Source: an uncultured Muribaculaceae bacterium (GTDB taxonomy: Bacteria; Bacteroidota; Bacteroidia; Bacteroidales; Muribaculaceae). From it: 19,799 bases of DNA. The DNA is taken from positions 1-19,799 of the forward strand of contig CAJUKX010000039.1 in the NCBI GenBank assembly GCA_910586975.1, read 5' to 3'. Numbering within the stretch: position 1 is the stretch's first letter; each line of letters begins with the position of its first letter. The position numbers and the translations under genes were made by a program. Of the stretch, positions 6,728 through 14,082 are shown piece after piece. The notes below the pieces were generated by a model, which saw nothing but the letters and a program-made list of their open reading frames with translations, searched no databases and was not told the origin of the DNA.

Positions 6728-7837
6728 ATGTTAGACGAATCCTTACTCCCTCGCATACAGACCCATCTCACCCGGTTTCAAGAAATCGAGACCCTGCTTG
6801 GAGACCCCGCAGTGGCTGCCGATCAACAACGATTTGTGAAGCTGACCAAGGAATACAAGCATCTTAAAGGCATAGTCGACCTGATGAAAGATTATGATGC
6901 TCAGGTTGACAATGTGGCATTTTATCATGAGGTGATTGAAATGGAAAGTGATGCGGCTGCCATTGAAAGTGCCAAAGCCGAGTTGCAGGCCGCAAACGAT
7001 GATATAGAACGTCTTACCGACGAAATAAAGCTTTTCCTTGTACCCAATGACCCCGAGGACGACAAGAATGCCATACTCGAAATCAGAGCCGGTACCGGTG
7101 GCGATGAAGCAGCGCTGTTTGCCGGCGACTTGGCCAAGATGTATATGAAATTCTGTGAGTCAAAGGGCTGGAATGTGGCTGTGACCTCAACCAGCGAGGG
7201 CGCTGCCGGCGGCTATAAGGAAATAGTGATGAGCGTGAGCGGCGACGGAGTATATGGCATATTGAAGTACGAGAGCGGCGTGCACCGCGTGCAGCGTGTA
7301 CCGTCTACCGAGACTCAGGGCCGCATACACACCTCGGCTGCCACAGTGGCCGTGTTGCCCGAGGCCGAACCTTTTGATGTGGAAATCAACGAAGGTGAGA
7401 TAAAGTGGGATACATTCCGCTCGGGCGGTGCCGGAGGTCAAAATGTGAATAAGGTGGAATCGGGCGTGCGACTGAGGTATATGTGGAAAAATCCCAATAC
7501 CGGCGTCACCGAGGAAATACTTATAGAATGTACCGAGACTCGCGACCAACCCAAGAATAAGGAAAGGGCGCTGAGCCGTCTGCGTACATTCATATTCGAC
7601 AAGGAGCATCAGAAGTACATTGACGACATAGCGCAGAAGCGCAAGACGCTGGTATCTACCGGCGACCGTTCGGCCAAGATACGCACCTACAACTTCCCGC
7701 AGGGACGTGTCACCGATCATCGTATCAACTTCACAACCCACAATCTGCCGGCTGTACTCGGCGGTTCGCTCGACGAAATACTATTCGCTCTGAGCTCAAC
7801 CGAAAACGCCGAACGCCTAAAAGCTGCCGAATTTTAA
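6728..7837 (+). CDS. prfA: Peptide chain release factor 1
   Basis: Recognises UAA and UAG on the ribosome and triggers peptide release. The 369-aa length is normal for RF1. The catalytic GGQ is at residues 236-238 within RSGGAGGQNVNKVESG. The stop-codon reading motif is Pro-Ser-Thr (192-194, in HRVQRVPSTETQGRIHTSA), the PxT of RF1 rather than the SPF of RF2. Because RF1 reads UAG, its presence argues against general amber recoding in this genome. pyrF follows after 11 bp and is probably cotranscribed. A long leader (from about 6454) may precede the gene. Confidence 0.97.
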   Translation: MLDESLLPRIQTHLTRFQEIETLLGDPAVAADQQRFVKLTKEYKHLKGIVDLMKDYDAQVDNVAFYHEVIEMESDAAAIESAKAELQAANDDIERLTDEIKLFLVPNDPEDDKNAILEIRAGTGGDEAALFAGDLAKMYMKFCESKGWNVAVTSTSEGAAGGYKEIVMSVSGDGVYGILKYESGVHRVQRVPSTETQGRIHTSAATVAVLPEAEPFDVEINEGEIKWDTFRSGGAGGQNVNKVESGVRLRYMWKNPNTGVTEEILIECTETRDQPKNKERALSRLRTFIFDKEHQKYIDDIAQKRKTLVSTGDRSAKIRTYNFPQGRVTDHRINFTTHNLPAVLGGSLDEILFALSSTENAERLKAAEF

Positions 7838-7848
7838 CGAAAAAAGAT

Positions 7849-8682
7849 ATGAAAAGAACCGATCTTGTAAACAACATCTTGAGCAAGGGCTCATTTCTCT
7901 GTGTAGGGCTTGACCCCGATCCCGCCAAAATGCCGGCAGCGCTGGCTGCAAAGGGTGCTGATGGTATCATAGAATTCAATAAGGCTGTAATCGACGCCAC
8001 AGCAGCATACGCAGTGGCCTACAAGCCTAATCTCGCTTTCTATGAAACTCTCGGAGCCGACGGCATGAGGGCTTTTGAAGAAACCTGCGCATATATACGC
8101 AGCAACTATCCCGACCAGTTTATCATTGCCGATGCCAAGCGCGGTGATATTGGAAACACTGCCCGCATGTATGCCAAGGCGTTTTTTGAAAACGCAGGGG
8201 TGGATGCGGTGACCGTAGCCCCCTACATGGGCGAGGACAGTGTGACTCCCTTCCTGGGGTTTGACGGCAAGTGGGCTGTGGTGCTCGCTCTTACCTCAAA
8301 CAAAGGTTCTGAAGACTTCCAGATGATCCGCGACGACCGCGGTACACGTTTCTTTGAACGTGTGGTACTTCAGGCACAGAAGTGGGGTACGCCGGTCAAC
8401 ATGATGTTTGTTGTGGGTGCTACCCGCGGCGAGCTGATTGGAGATGTACGCCGTCTGGCCCCGCGCAATTTCTTCCTCGTTCCCGGTGTAGGTGCCCAGG
8501 GAGGCAGCCTTGAAGAGGTATGCCGCTATGGTATGAACGACGAAGTGGGCATTCTGGTGAACTCGTCGCGCGGCATAATCCATGCTTCAAACGGCGACGA
8601 CTACGCAGAAATGGCAGGCAACAAGGCCCGCGAGCTGCGCGATCAGATGGCAGCCATTCTGCGCGAACGCTCAATGATTTGA
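7849..8682 (+). CDS. pyrF: Orotidine-5'-phosphate decarboxylase, type 2
   Basis: Converts OMP to UMP, the last step of de novo pyrimidine synthesis, in the cytoplasm. 277 aa, the length of the type 2 subfamily (TIGR02127), longer than the E. coli enzyme. The catalytic motif DAKRGDIGNTARMYA starts at residue 95, with Lys97 and Asp100 in place. N-terminal LCVGLDPDPAKMP and the phosphate-binding LVPGVGAQGG segment are also present. It lies 11 bp after prfA; the prfA-pyrF order also occurs in related Bacteroidales (from memory). No strong terminator is visible before the pgk promoter. Confidence 0.96.
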   Translation: MKRTDLVNNILSKGSFLCVGLDPDPAKMPAALAAKGADGIIEFNKAVIDATAAYAVAYKPNLAFYETLGADGMRAFEETCAYIRSNYPDQFIIADAKRGDIGNTARMYAKAFFENAGVDAVTVAPYMGEDSVTPFLGFDGKWAVVLALTSNKGSEDFQMIRDDRGTRFFERVVLQAQKWGTPVNMMFVVGATRGELIGDVRRLAPRNFFLVPGVGAQGGSLEEVCRYGMNDEVGILVNSSRGIIHASNGDDYAEMAGNKARELRDQMAAILRERSMI

Positions 8683-8733
8683 ACAGTTCCCAAAAAAATA
8701 GGAAAAAAATACGTGATTATCGAAATTTTTCCG

Positions 8734-8741
8734 TAATTTTG
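8734..8741 (+). promoter_or_regulatory. Promoter -7 element of pgk
   Basis: TAATTTTG fits TAnnTTTG and lies 65 bases before the pgk ATG. The -33 region shows only GTG at 8713-8715, a weak match at 18 bp spacing. Confidence 0.6.
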
Positions 8742-8806
8742 CAATACAGTATGTGCTACCCATATCACATACCCGCACAGCATACTAACACATAAAAAAA
8801 TATAAA

Positions 8807-10060
8807 ATGGCAAGTATTGAAAATTTCAATTTCGCCGGTAAAAAGGCTATCGTCCGTGTAGACTTCAATGTACCTCTGGACGAAAACGGTAAAATCACCG
8901 ATGATACCCGTATCCGCGGCGCTCTTCCCACACTCAAGAAAATTCTTAGCGATGGTGGCAGCCTGATCATCATGTCGCACATGGGCAAGCCCAAGGGCAA
9001 AGTTAACCCCAAGATGTCGCTCAGCCAGATCAAGGACGCTGTAGCTCAGGCTCTCGGTACAGATGTAGCTTTTGCTGAAGACTGCGCCACTGCCGACGAT
9101 ATGGCAGCCGCTCTCAAGCCCGGCCAGGTACTCCTGCTCGAAAACCTCCGCTTCCATCCCGAAGAAGAAGGCAAGCCCGTAGGTATCGACAAGGAAGATC
9201 CCGCTTACGCCGATGCCAAGAAGGAAATGAAGGCTCGTCAGACCGAATTTGCCAAGCATCTCGCTTCATACGCTGATGTTTATGTAAACGACGCTTTCGG
9301 TACCGCTCACCGTCGCCACGCTTCTACAGCCGTTGTTGCCGATTTCTTCGACAACGACCACAAGATGCTCGGCTACCTCATGGAAAAGGAAGTGAAGGCC
9401 GTTGACAACGTTCTCAACAACATTAAGCGTCCCTTCACCGCTATCATGGGTGGTTCTAAGGTTTCTACTAAGATCGGTATCATCGAAAACCTCATGGACA
9501 AGGTTGACAACCTCATCCTCTGCGGTGGTATGACTTATACCTTTGCCAAGGCTCTCGGTGGCCATGTAGGTCTGTCTATCTGCGAAAACGACAAGCTCGA
9601 CCTCGCTCTCGACATCATCAAGAAGGCTAAGGAAAAGGGAGTGAACCTCGTACTCGGTACCGACTGCGTAGCTGCCGACAGCTTCTCAAACGATGCCAAC
9701 ACCATGGTTTGCAACGTAATGGAAATTCCCGAAGGTTGGGAAGGTCTTGATGCAGGTCCCAATACCCGCAAGGCATTTGCCGCTGCTATCCTGCCCTCGA
9801 AGACCATCCTTTGGAACGGCCCCGCAGGTGTATTTGAATTCGACAACTTCACTGCCGGTTCACGTGCAATTGCCGACGCAGTTGTAGAAGCAACCAAGAA
9901 CGGTGCATTCTCGCTCGTAGGCGGTGGCGACTCTGTAGCTTGTGTTAACAAGTTCGGTCTTGCCGACGAAGTTTCTTACGTATCTACCGGTGGTGGCGCT
10001 CTGCTCGAAGCCATCGAGGGTAAGGTACTCCCCGGCATCGCTGCTGTGAAAGGTGAATAA
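8807..10060 (+). CDS. pgk: Phosphoglycerate kinase
   Basis: Glycolytic enzyme that transfers phosphate between 1,3-bisphosphoglycerate and ADP. 417 aa, a standard length. Substrate-binding VRVDFNVPL (residues 16-24), DDTRIRGALPT, MSHMGKPKG and the GTAHRRHAS loop are in the N-domain. Nucleotide-binding IMGGSKVSTKIG, LWNGPAGVFEF and GGGDSVACV (from residue 372) are in the C-domain. Codon use is strongly biased, like glgP, as expected for a highly expressed gene. It is a single-gene unit with its own -7 element and terminator. Confidence 0.98.
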   Translation: MASIENFNFAGKKAIVRVDFNVPLDENGKITDDTRIRGALPTLKKILSDGGSLIIMSHMGKPKGKVNPKMSLSQIKDAVAQALGTDVAFAEDCATADDMAAALKPGQVLLLENLRFHPEEEGKPVGIDKEDPAYADAKKEMKARQTEFAKHLASYADVYVNDAFGTAHRRHASTAVVADFFDNDHKMLGYLMEKEVKAVDNVLNNIKRPFTAIMGGSKVSTKIGIIENLMDKVDNLILCGGMTYTFAKALGGHVGLSICENDKLDLALDIIKKAKEKGVNLVLGTDCVAADSFSNDANTMVCNVMEIPEGWEGLDAGPNTRKAFAAAILPSKTILWNGPAGVFEFDNFTAGSRAIADAVVEATKNGAFSLVGGGDSVACVNKFGLADEVSYVSTGGGALLEAIEGKVLPGIAAVKGE

Positions 10061-10081
10061 TTAAATCACACCTCATATAAG

Positions 10082-10116
10082 GCGCGGACGTGAACTTTTT
10101 ATGCGTCCGCGCTTTT
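10082..10116 (+). terminator. pgk terminator
   Basis: GCGCGGACG (10082-10090) pairs with CGTCCGCGC (10104-10112) around a 13-base loop and is followed by TTTTATTG: a perfect 9-bp GC-rich stem with a T-tract. Confidence 0.92.
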
Positions 10117-10173
10117 ATTGTCTTATACAGTATTATATAAGCTGTAGCCTGATAACTTTTAAAACTCACTGAT

Positions 10174-11373
10174 ATGATTCTCAGCCCCGATTTTTTTCAA
10201 TGGATAGATGCTCATGCGGCCGATGATGTGGCCAAACTGCGCCTTAAGTACGGCCGTGAGCGTGCGTTTGAAATATTGCAGATCGAATGTCGGCGCAAGT
10301 ATGCCGCGAAGCTCGAAGATACTCTCGGACGAAATGCCGAGTTTATCTTTCCCACAGCTTTGTCGGGCGAGCAGTCCACTTCCGACGCCCTGGCTCACTA
10401 CCACGCCACGCTCGTGGGCGAAGGCAAGCGTGTGGTCGACCTCACTGCCGGTCTGGGAATCGACGCCATGGCTCTGGCGCGTAAAGTGGGGCACAGCGGC
10501 CATGTGGTGGCCGTAGAGCGCGATGAAGCCGTGGCCGATGACCTGCGCCACAATGCAGCCAAATACGAGAATATAGAGGTTATAAACAGCGATTGCCGCA
10601 CATTGATTGATATATGGGCGCGCGAGGGCATGCGCTTTGATGTGGTATTCATCGACCCGGCCCGTCGTGCGGCCGACGGCGGACGTGTATATGCTCTTGA
10701 TCAGTGCGAGCCCGATGTGGTGGAGATGTTGCCACTGCTGCGCAAAATAGCCGACAGGCTTATCATAAAGGCATCGCCCATGCTCGACATAAGCCACACG
10801 CTGAGCCTGCTGCCCGACGCCGGGCAGATGATAGTGCTCGGCACTCCCCTGGAGTGCAAGGAGCTTGATGCGATATGCGACTTTGACCGTAAACCTGCAG
10901 CCGACACTGAAATCAAGGCAGTGACCATAGGGGTCGGAATTCACAACGTATTTCATTTTACAAGGCAAGCCGAGGCTGCGGCTGATGCATCATTCGGAGT
11001 GCCGGTGGCCGGAGGATATGTCTACGACCCATATCCGGCCGTGATGAAGGCCGCACCTTTCAAACTGCTGTGCCGCGACGGAATCAAGGCTCTGGGACCG
11101 AATACCCACTTGTGGTATTCCGAAGAACCGGTAGAGGGATTTCCCGGCAGGACGTACAAGGTTGAGGAGGTGCTTCCATACATGTCGAAGCATATCAAGC
11201 GATATGCGGCCCGGTATCCAAAGGTAAGTGTCACCGCACGCAATTTTGATGTTACCGCCGATGTTCTGCGGACTAAACTTAAGGTGAAGGACGGACCGGC
11301 GCGCCTGTTTGCGGTGAATGCCTTCAACGGACAGAAATTACTTATAACATGCACATTATTGACAACGAAATAG
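10174..11373 (+). CDS. SAM-dependent methyltransferase with THUMP-like C-terminal domain
   Basis: A 399-aa class I methyltransferase of unknown substrate; the domain combination suggests RNA modification (inference). After an N-terminal helical part (1-80), motif I reads VVDLTAGLGID (87-97), the acidic ribose-binding residue follows in VVAVERD, and the catalytic-type loop is FIDPARR (to 165). The C-terminal third (from about LWYSEEPVEGFPGRTYKV, including ARNFDVTADVLRTKLKVKDG) matches the THUMP-like domain attached to this Bacteroidota family. The last 25 bases overlap the next gene, so the two are translationally linked. I see no convincing promoter; TAACTTTT at 10153-10160 is one base off the -7 consensus. 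Confidence 0.85.
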   Translation: MILSPDFFQWIDAHAADDVAKLRLKYGRERAFEILQIECRRKYAAKLEDTLGRNAEFIFPTALSGEQSTSDALAHYHATLVGEGKRVVDLTAGLGIDAMALARKVGHSGHVVAVERDEAVADDLRHNAAKYENIEVINSDCRTLIDIWAREGMRFDVVFIDPARRAADGGRVYALDQCEPDVVEMLPLLRKIADRLIIKASPMLDISHTLSLLPDAGQMIVLGTPLECKELDAICDFDRKPAADTEIKAVTIGVGIHNVFHFTRQAEAAADASFGVPVAGGYVYDPYPAVMKAAPFKLLCRDGIKALGPNTHLWYSEEPVEGFPGRTYKVEEVLPYMSKHIKRYAARYPKVSVTARNFDVTADVLRTKLKVKDGPARLFAVNAFNGQKLLITCTLLTTK

Positions 11374-12113
11374 CGGCTTTGCTCGACGAAGCGGCCGCAC
11401 GCTACAACAGCCCTGACTTCATAGCTGCCGATCCGGTGCAGTTTCCGAGAATGTTCTCGGATAAACGCGATATAGAGATTGCCGCTCTGCTGGCATCGAC
11501 CATAGCCTGGGGCAACCGTACCATGATCTGCCGCAGTGCCAACAAGATGTTTGGACTCATGGACTGGCAGCCCTACAACTACGTGATGGATGAGGGCTAC
11601 GAAGACCTTGGCGAAGGCAATATACACCGCACCTTTTTCAACCGCAATCTGCGCCATTATTTGCGCGGTCTGCACGATGTTTACAGCAAATACGGCAGTC
11701 TTGAGGATTTTGCCGCCGCTGTGGGTGCGCCCGGTGCAGATGCTCCTGCATGGCACCTCGCCGCCGCAATAAACCGCAGTCTTGCCGCCGCAAACGGTGG
11801 CGCAGACGATTGCCGCTGCCTGCCGCTGGGGCTTGACAAGTCGGCTTTGAAACGCTTCAACATGGCTCTGCGTTGGCTCGTGCGCAACGATGGCATAGTA
11901 GACCTCGGGGTATGGAACGCATTGAAACCCTCTCAGCTGTATGTGCCGCTTGATGTGCATGTGGGCAACGTGTCGCGCGAGCTTGGACTTCTCGAGCGTA
12001 AACAAAACGACAGGCGCGCGGTAGAAGACCTTACGGACACTCTCCGCGCGCTACGTCCGGATGATCCGGTTTATTATGATTTCGCCCTGTTCGGGGTAGG
12101 TGTTAATTCATAG
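11349..12113 (+). CDS. TIGR02757 family protein (DUF2400)
   Basis: A conserved Bacteroidota protein of unknown function, 254 aa and apparently complete. Family marks are LDEAAARYNSPDFIAADPVQFPR near the start (split here by the family's Asp-Pro pair), ASTIAWGNRTMI, RWLVRNDGIVDLGVW, LYVPLDVHVGN and the C-terminal DPVYYDFALFGVGV. The layout of short helices and the Leu-Asp-Val-His motif recall HhH-GPD DNA glycosylase-like folds, but I do not claim activity. It starts inside the end of the methyltransferase gene (25-bp overlap), which suggests coupled translation and perhaps related work. It ends with TAG, directly followed by a large inverted repeat. Confidence 0.85.
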   Translation: MHIIDNEIAALLDEAAARYNSPDFIAADPVQFPRMFSDKRDIEIAALLASTIAWGNRTMICRSANKMFGLMDWQPYNYVMDEGYEDLGEGNIHRTFFNRNLRHYLRGLHDVYSKYGSLEDFAAAVGAPGADAPAWHLAAAINRSLAAANGGADDCRCLPLGLDKSALKRFNMALRWLVRNDGIVDLGVWNALKPSQLYVPLDVHVGNVSRELGLLERKQNDRRAVEDLTDTLRALRPDDPVYYDFALFGVGVNS

Positions 12114-12190
12114 TGGAGAGTTTTTAGTGGAGAGTGGAGAGAGTAAAGCAATCAATTCACTCTCCACCCTCCACTCTCCACTAAAAACTC
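12114..12190. repeat. Long inverted repeat filling the gap between convergent genes
   Basis: The left arm begins at 12118 (GAGTTTTTAGTGGAGAGTGG and on) and pairs perfectly over 22 bp with the right arm ending at 12190. A further AGAGT/ACTCT pairing follows after a five-base slip, leaving a loop of about 14 bases. Each arm holds tandem GGAGAGT units. The element occupies every base between the two stop codons and may act as a bidirectional terminator or as a REP-like genomic repeat. Confidence 0.9.
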
Positions 12191-13555
12191 TTACTTAGTA
12201 AAGACCAAGTATCCTCCCGAGGGGAGTGAGGCGGGAATGCTTGTGGTACCGGTGAATATGTCGTGCATGCCGCTTACGTCCGGAGCCTTGTCAAACAGTT
12301 TCTGCTCCTGTGACGACAGATTGACTACGGTGAGCACATCGCCGCGGCTGAAGGCCAATACATCGGGCGACAGTGTGGCTATGGGCTTAAGCTCGGCGCC
12401 ATCCAGTCCGGCTGCAAGGTCCTTTGAATTGTGGCGCAGCGAGTTGAGTGTCTGATAGAAGCGCTTTGTGTCGGGATTTGCATTCCAGTCGGGTGCGGTG
12501 TCTTTTTCGAAGAATTCGAGAGCTCGGTTCAGACCGACTTCCTGACCGGTATATATCAGTGGCATGCCGGGCAGGGTGTACATAAGAACGGCAAATGCGC
12601 CTTGCAGACGGCCGAGACGCTCAAATTCAGTACCTTCCCACGAGTTGAGGTCGTGGTTGGTGATCATGTTCATCTGTATGGTTCCGGCAGGGTAGGCCGA
12701 TGCTTCTTCAGCAAGACGCTTGTAGATGGCGTCGGCGTGCGTTTCGGGGAATATGCGCACGTTGCCCTGAGCGTCTTTGAATGTGTACTGACCCTGTGTG
12801 GCGGCAATTGCACTGAAGAGGTCTTTCATGGGCCAGTTGTACAGCATGTCGAAAGCGTGCTCGGCAAGGTCGGCTTTGGGCGACTCGGCAAGCATGAATA
12901 CTGTCTTTTTTGCATCAAGTTTGGGGCGGAGCTCGTTCCAGAAGTCGGTGGGAACCTCGCCGGCCACATCGCAGCGGAAACCGTCGATGTCGGCTTCGTC
13001 AATCCAGAAGAGCATGGCATCGGTCATGCCGCGGCGCATCTCCGGATTTGAGTAGTCAAACTTATATACGTCGGTCCAGTCGTATGGGCCGAACATCTCG
13101 CCCTTGTCATTGCGGGCATACCAGTCGGGATGAGCCTTTACCCAAGCGTTGTCGCGGCCCGAATGGTTGGGAACCCAGTCGATTATCAGTTTCATGCCTT
13201 GCTTGTGGGCTGCATTTACCAGGTCTTTGAAGTCCTGCATTGAGCCAAACTCGGGATTCACGGCCTTATAATCCTTCACTGCGTAGTAGGAGCCGAGAGT
13301 GCCCTTGCGTCCGTCCTCCGAAATGGGGTGGATGGGCATCAGCCACAGTATATCCACACCGAGGTCTTTTAGGCGGGGCAGCTGAGCCTCAACGGCCTTG
13401 AAAGTGCCTTCGGGCGAGAACTGTCTTACGTTTACTTCATAGATAACGCCGTTGGCGGCATAGTCGGGATGCTTAACCGTGGTGGCGGCAGGGGCCTGCG
13501 CCGAACCGAAAAGCGCGGTTAACAAGCCTACAAGGCTTAGAAAAAACTTTTTCAT
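12191..13555 (-). CDS. Periplasmic GH13 alpha-amylase
   Basis: Hydrolyses alpha-1,4-glucans. 454 aa with a type I signal peptide (MKKFFLSLVGLLTALFGSAQA, cleavage near Ala21), so exported and likely periplasmic. The GH13 regions are in order: IDWVPNHS (region I), GFRCDVA with nucleophile Asp196 (II), MLAES with acid/base Glu224 (III), and TNHD with Asp302 (IV). The catalytic triad is intact. The N-terminal entry GVIYEVNVRQFSPEGTF and the C-terminal small beta domain ending GGYLVFTK match stand-alone amylases of gut Bacteroidales. It stands alone with its own promoter; it is not beside SusC/SusD genes. The preferred linkage, starch or a breakdown product, is not readable from sequence. Together with the GT3 synthase and glgP it supports alpha-glucan use. 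Confidence 0.93.
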   Translation of the reverse strand: MKKFFLSLVGLLTALFGSAQAPAATTVKHPDYAANGVIYEVNVRQFSPEGTFKAVEAQLPRLKDLGVDILWLMPIHPISEDGRKGTLGSYYAVKDYKAVNPEFGSMQDFKDLVNAAHKQGMKLIIDWVPNHSGRDNAWVKAHPDWYARNDKGEMFGPYDWTDVYKFDYSNPEMRRGMTDAMLFWIDEADIDGFRCDVAGEVPTDFWNELRPKLDAKKTVFMLAESPKADLAEHAFDMLYNWPMKDLFSAIAATQGQYTFKDAQGNVRIFPETHADAIYKRLAEEASAYPAGTIQMNMITNHDLNSWEGTEFERLGRLQGAFAVLMYTLPGMPLIYTGQEVGLNRALEFFEKDTAPDWNANPDTKRFYQTLNSLRHNSKDLAAGLDGAELKPIATLSPDVLAFSRGDVLTVVNLSSQEQKLFDKAPDVSGMHDIFTGTTSIPASLPSGGYLVFTK

Positions 13556-13592
13556 AGTAAGATGTTATGTAAGATGTTGTGTAAGTAATGCA

Positions 13593-13624
13593 CAAATTTA
13601 CTCAACATTTGGCTTCTAAACAAA
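13593..13624 (-). promoter_or_regulatory. Promoter of the alpha-amylase gene
   Basis: Read on the - strand: TTTG at 13624-13621, 20 bp, then TAAATTTG at 13600-13593. This is a full match to the Bacteroidota consensus. The leader is about 30 bases. Confidence 0.85.
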
Positions 13625-13627
13625 CAA

Positions 13628-13649
13628 AGGCCTGATAAAAATCAGACCT
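13628..13649 (-). other. Hairpin next to the amylase promoter
   Basis: AGGTCTGAT and ATCAGGCCT pair (one G-T or mismatch) around TTTT on the - strand. The hairpin ends 3 bases before the -33 TTTG of the amylase promoter, with TTTGTTTG as tail. It could be a second terminator for the lipoprotein gene, or a binding site. Confidence 0.5.
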
Positions 13650-13652
13650 GAG

Positions 13653-13691
13653 ATTATTAAAAAAAGAAAAGTCGGCCCCTGGGGTCGACTT
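13653..13691 (-). terminator. Terminator of the small lipoprotein gene
   Basis: On the - strand AAGTCGACCCC pairs with GGGGCCGACTT (one mismatch), followed by TTCTTTTTTT. It lies 25 bases after the stop codon of the lipoprotein gene. Confidence 0.85.
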
Positions 13692-13716
13692 ATGCTTTGT
13701 TTTGGTTGTGTCTGAA

Positions 13717-13917
13717 TTATTCAGCAACAACAGCGCTGTCGGTAGCAGCAGAATCAGCAGCTACAGAGTCAGCAACTTCTTCAACAACAACAGTTTCTTC
13801 AACGAGAACTGCAGAGTCAACAGCTGCGCTATCAGCTTCAGCCTTTTTGTCGTTGCCGCCGCAAGAGAAGAGAGATACGCTGAATGTTACAGCGAGTAAA
13901 AGAACTAACTTTTTCAT
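13717..13917 (-). CDS. Tiny acidic Ala-Asp-Ser-rich lipoprotein
   Basis: 66 aa from the ATG at 13917; the longer frame to 13944 starts at TTG and only adds MFNYLIKKK, so I reject it. The signal peptide MKKLVLLLAVTFSVSLFS is followed by lipobox Cys19 (SLFSC), then GGND. The mature 48 residues are almost only Ala, Asp, Ser, Val and Glu, in loose repeats such as ADSAA, VDSAV, ADSVA and TDSAV, with a central VEETVVVEEV. It has no aromatic residue and no visible fold, so it is probably a disordered membrane-anchored tail, strongly acidic. Its own full promoter and terminator suggest it is really expressed. Function unknown. Confidence 0.8.
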   Translation of the reverse strand: MKKLVLLLAVTFSVSLFSCGGNDKKAEADSAAVDSAVLVEETVVVEEVADSVAADSAATDSAVVAE

Positions 13918-13968
13918 TTTCTTTTTGATTAAATAGTTAAACAATTGTTTAGTGCTTCAAAAACGTTG

Positions 13969-13998
13969 CAAAGTTAATGCAAATAATTGAATTACAAA
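13969..13998 (-). promoter_or_regulatory. Promoter of the small lipoprotein gene
   Basis: On the - strand TTTG at 13998-13995, 18 bp, then TAACTTTG at 13976-13969. The -7 match is exact; the spacer is one base short of the usual range. The leader is about 45 bases. Confidence 0.75.
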
Positions 13999-14030
13999 AT
14001 AAATTTTATGATTTTTTTATGCCTTTGATT

Positions 14031-14066
14031 AAACCATTGTGTAACGTGTCTGATACACAATGGTTT
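14031..14066. terminator. Hairpin downstream of the SulP gene
   Basis: AAACCATTGTGTA (14031-14043) pairs perfectly with TACACAATGGTTT (14054-14066), a 13-bp stem with a 10-base loop. It lies 17 bases past the SulP stop codon. No T-run follows on the - strand, so termination is likely but not proven. Confidence 0.65.
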
Positions 14067-14082
14067 ATGAATTGTTAAAAAA

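Noticed and set aside
8690..8710. Terminator after pyrF
   Set aside because: TTCC/GGAA around an A-run is too short a stem and is followed by A, not T.
10153..10160. TAACTTTT as promoter of the methyltransferase gene
   Set aside because: The last base departs from TAnnTTTG and no TTTG or TTG lies at a suitable distance upstream.
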